Shown here: positions 5,581 through 6,344 of the stretch, piece after piece
How the letters are laid out: each line of letters begins with the position of its first letter
How positions within the stretch are numbered: the first letter of the stretch is position 1
NCBI GenBank assembly: GCA_937901915.1
Contig: CALGUD010000082.1
Location: forward strand, 1 to 6,344
Origin: an uncultured Flavobacteriaceae bacterium
GTDB taxonomy: Bacteria > Bacteroidota > Bacteroidia > Flavobacteriales > Flavobacteriaceae
DNA: 6,344 nucleotides
Reading direction: 5' to 3'
The notes under the pieces: generated by a model
What the model saw: only the letters and a program-made list of their open reading frames with translations
Databases searched by the model: none
What the model was told of the DNA's origin: nothing
Program-made: the position numbers and the translations under genes

Positions 5581-5613
5581 ATAATTAAAATTTTATAATA
5601 ATATTTAAGCATT
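5568..5613. promoter_or_regulatory. 46-bp nested palindrome, possible operator
   Basis: AATGCTTA (5568-5575) is matched by TAAGCATT (5606-5613), and an inner palindrome TAAAATTTTA (5586-5595) has exactly the same centre (5590.5). The span covers the candidate -33 element of the enzyme unit, where a repressor or activator would be expected. No regulator gene is in the window. The AT-richness makes the inner part weak evidence by itself. Confidence 0.35.
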
Positions 5614-5852
5614 AATAATAATTTGTTTATTTTCTTGAAGAATTCTTACTTATTGTGATTTATGAGAAACAAATATTTAACGTTTATAAGAGATGCATGT
5701 TAGACAATGCTTTTAATTATTTTCAACTATATCAACGTTTTTGAGTATTGGGATAATGAAATTTGGTATGGTTCATCTATTACCTTTTAAGCCTTTTAAA
5801 ATCTGCCTAGATAAGATAATGAAAAAAGAAAATATCCATCACAAAGATTATG

Positions 5853-5871
5853 ATACAGCCTTATGCTGTGT
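5853..5871. terminator. Small hairpin between the right-edge gene and the enzyme unit, weak terminator candidate
   Basis: ACAGC (5855-5859) and GCTGT (5865-5869) pair around a 5-base loop, extended by a wobble and an A-T pair. It lies 13 bp past the stop of the right-edge minus gene. On that strand no T-tract follows, whereas on the plus strand a T-rich run does. It could be a weak or bidirectional terminator. Confidence 0.25.
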
Positions 5872-5884
5872 AGTGTATTTCTTT

Positions 5885-6344
5885 TTACAGATAATCGAAA
5901 TACCGCATCCACCAGGAAGGCCAGTCTCTGGCTCGTAAATTATTTGTAAATCCTTCAAATGAACCATCATATTTTTCATCTAATTCCTTATTAGGAATAT
6001 AAATAAATCCTGAGTTTTCTATAGTTTTAATTAATTTATCAATTGATTCAATAAATTTTGATTCCTGAAACGTTAATGTAGCAAGGTTACCGAAATTGCT
6101 TATCCTTATTGCGTATTTAAAATTTTTTTCAGGATTCTTTATCAATGTCCCCGGAAGTATTAAATCACAGTGAAAACTCGCATCCTGCACCCGATTATCA
6201 TAAATAATATCTGCTTTGAACTCCTGTTCCAGTTCTTGTTTAAGTATTAAGGTTTCATCTCTTAATTCTACATAGTTAAAATTTACAGGAGTTTCATAAG
6301 AGCCTGCTTCATCAAATTTTAGTAATAAATCTTTATAGTAGCTA
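5885..6344 (-). CDS. Orphan protein with RYFDYL C-terminus, partial (N-terminus outside window)
   Basis: The frame is open from the right edge of the window to the TAA at 5887-5885, giving 152 visible residues; the GTG at 6190 is only an internal codon, not the start. The visible part begins near SYYKDLLLKFDEAGSYETP and holds EQEFKADIIYDN, then a beta-rich stretch (YAIRISNFGNLATLTF), a helix (IESIDKLIKTIENSGF) and the C-terminus WPSWWMRYFDYL. From memory, a C-terminus of the type WWxRYFDYL is common in small uncharacterised Bacteroidota proteins found near toxin and immunity genes; I know no proven function. There is no membrane segment in the visible part. It is read towards the exported-enzyme unit with a 369-bp gap, so it is probably a separate transcript. 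Confidence 0.7.
   Translation of the reverse strand, partial: SYYKDLLLKFDEAGSYETPVNFNYVELRDETLILKQELEQEFKADIIYDNRVQDASFHCDLILPGTLIKNPEKNFKYAIRISNFGNLATLTFQESKFIESIDKLIKTIENSGFIYIPNKELDEKYDGSFEGFTNNLRARDWPSWWMRYFDYL

Larger units (their letters stand above)
5516..5884. other. AT-rich intergenic region with the promoter of the exported-enzyme unit
   Basis: No gene is supported in these 369 bases. The half next to 5515 holds a candidate promoter and an overlapping palindrome for the minus-strand enzyme unit. The other half lies downstream of the orphan gene at the right edge and holds one small hairpin (5853-5871). A plus-strand frame from 5741 runs into the coding strand of that gene and looks like chance. 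Confidence 0.6.

Noticed and set aside
5741..5938. Plus-strand ORF of 65 codons
   Set aside because: It begins at a TTG in AT-rich intergenic DNA and runs antisense into the end of the right-edge gene. No motif or promoter supports it.
5885..6190. Complete 101-aa gene starting at GTG 6190
   Set aside because: The reading frame continues upstream without a stop to the window edge with protein-like sequence, so this start is an artefact; the gene is treated as partial.
1..6344. CRISPR array, tRNA, rRNA or riboswitch
   Set aside because: No regularly spaced repeats, no tRNA-like cloverleaf and no conserved RNA motif were seen on either strand by reading.

Overview
The window looks like chromosomal DNA from a member of the Bacteroidota, most likely a flavobacterium. 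It is AT-rich, and start codons follow A-rich stretches rather than Shine-Dalgarno sequences. One upstream region holds a perfect TAnnTTTG -7 box, and a TTTAAAACAA-type leader precedes a gene. The protein types (a Tat-exported enolase-superfamily enzyme, a secreted RraA-like protein, a secreted NTF2-like protein, an acidic orphan protein) are also common there. No rRNA, tRNA or CRISPR array was seen.

Layout from left to right. Positions 1-458 are the right end of an IS3-family insertion sequence: the C-terminal part of the DDE transposase, a perfect internal hairpin in its last codons, a short tandem repeat and a terminal inverted repeat ending in CA. The element sits in the 3' end of a small minus-strand membrane-protein ORF (454-576), which now ends on a stop codon supplied by the IS. 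All other genes are on the minus strand. They are a very acidic orphan protein (650-1165); an overlapping pair made of a conserved small protein with an FTFHD..FEC motif and a CxC/CxxC zinc-ribbon-like protein (2375 down to 1421); a three-gene unit for exported proteins (5515 down to 2540); and the C-terminal part of another orphan protein running off the right edge (5885-6344).

The best-understood part is the three-gene unit. Its first gene encodes a Tat-exported enolase-superfamily enzyme with the full metal-ligand and His-Asp set at the same spacing as mandelate racemase or galactonate dehydratase. The second is an RraA/HMG-aldolase-like protein with a Sec signal peptide, and the third a SnoaL/NTF2-like protein with a signal peptide. 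A sugar-acid dehydratase followed by an aldolase-type enzyme would make a short catabolic route. Both carry export signals, so the route may run outside the cytoplasm. The substrate cannot be read from the sequence. A candidate promoter and an overlapping palindrome lie just upstream.

The genes on both sides of this unit are small, sparsely recognisable, AT-rich and next to an IS. They resemble orphan immunity genes of polymorphic-toxin or contact-dependent systems, but no toxin is in the window, so that reading is inference. I see no certain new system. The strongest leads are the exported dehydratase/aldolase pair with altered active sites and the immunity-like gene cluster.
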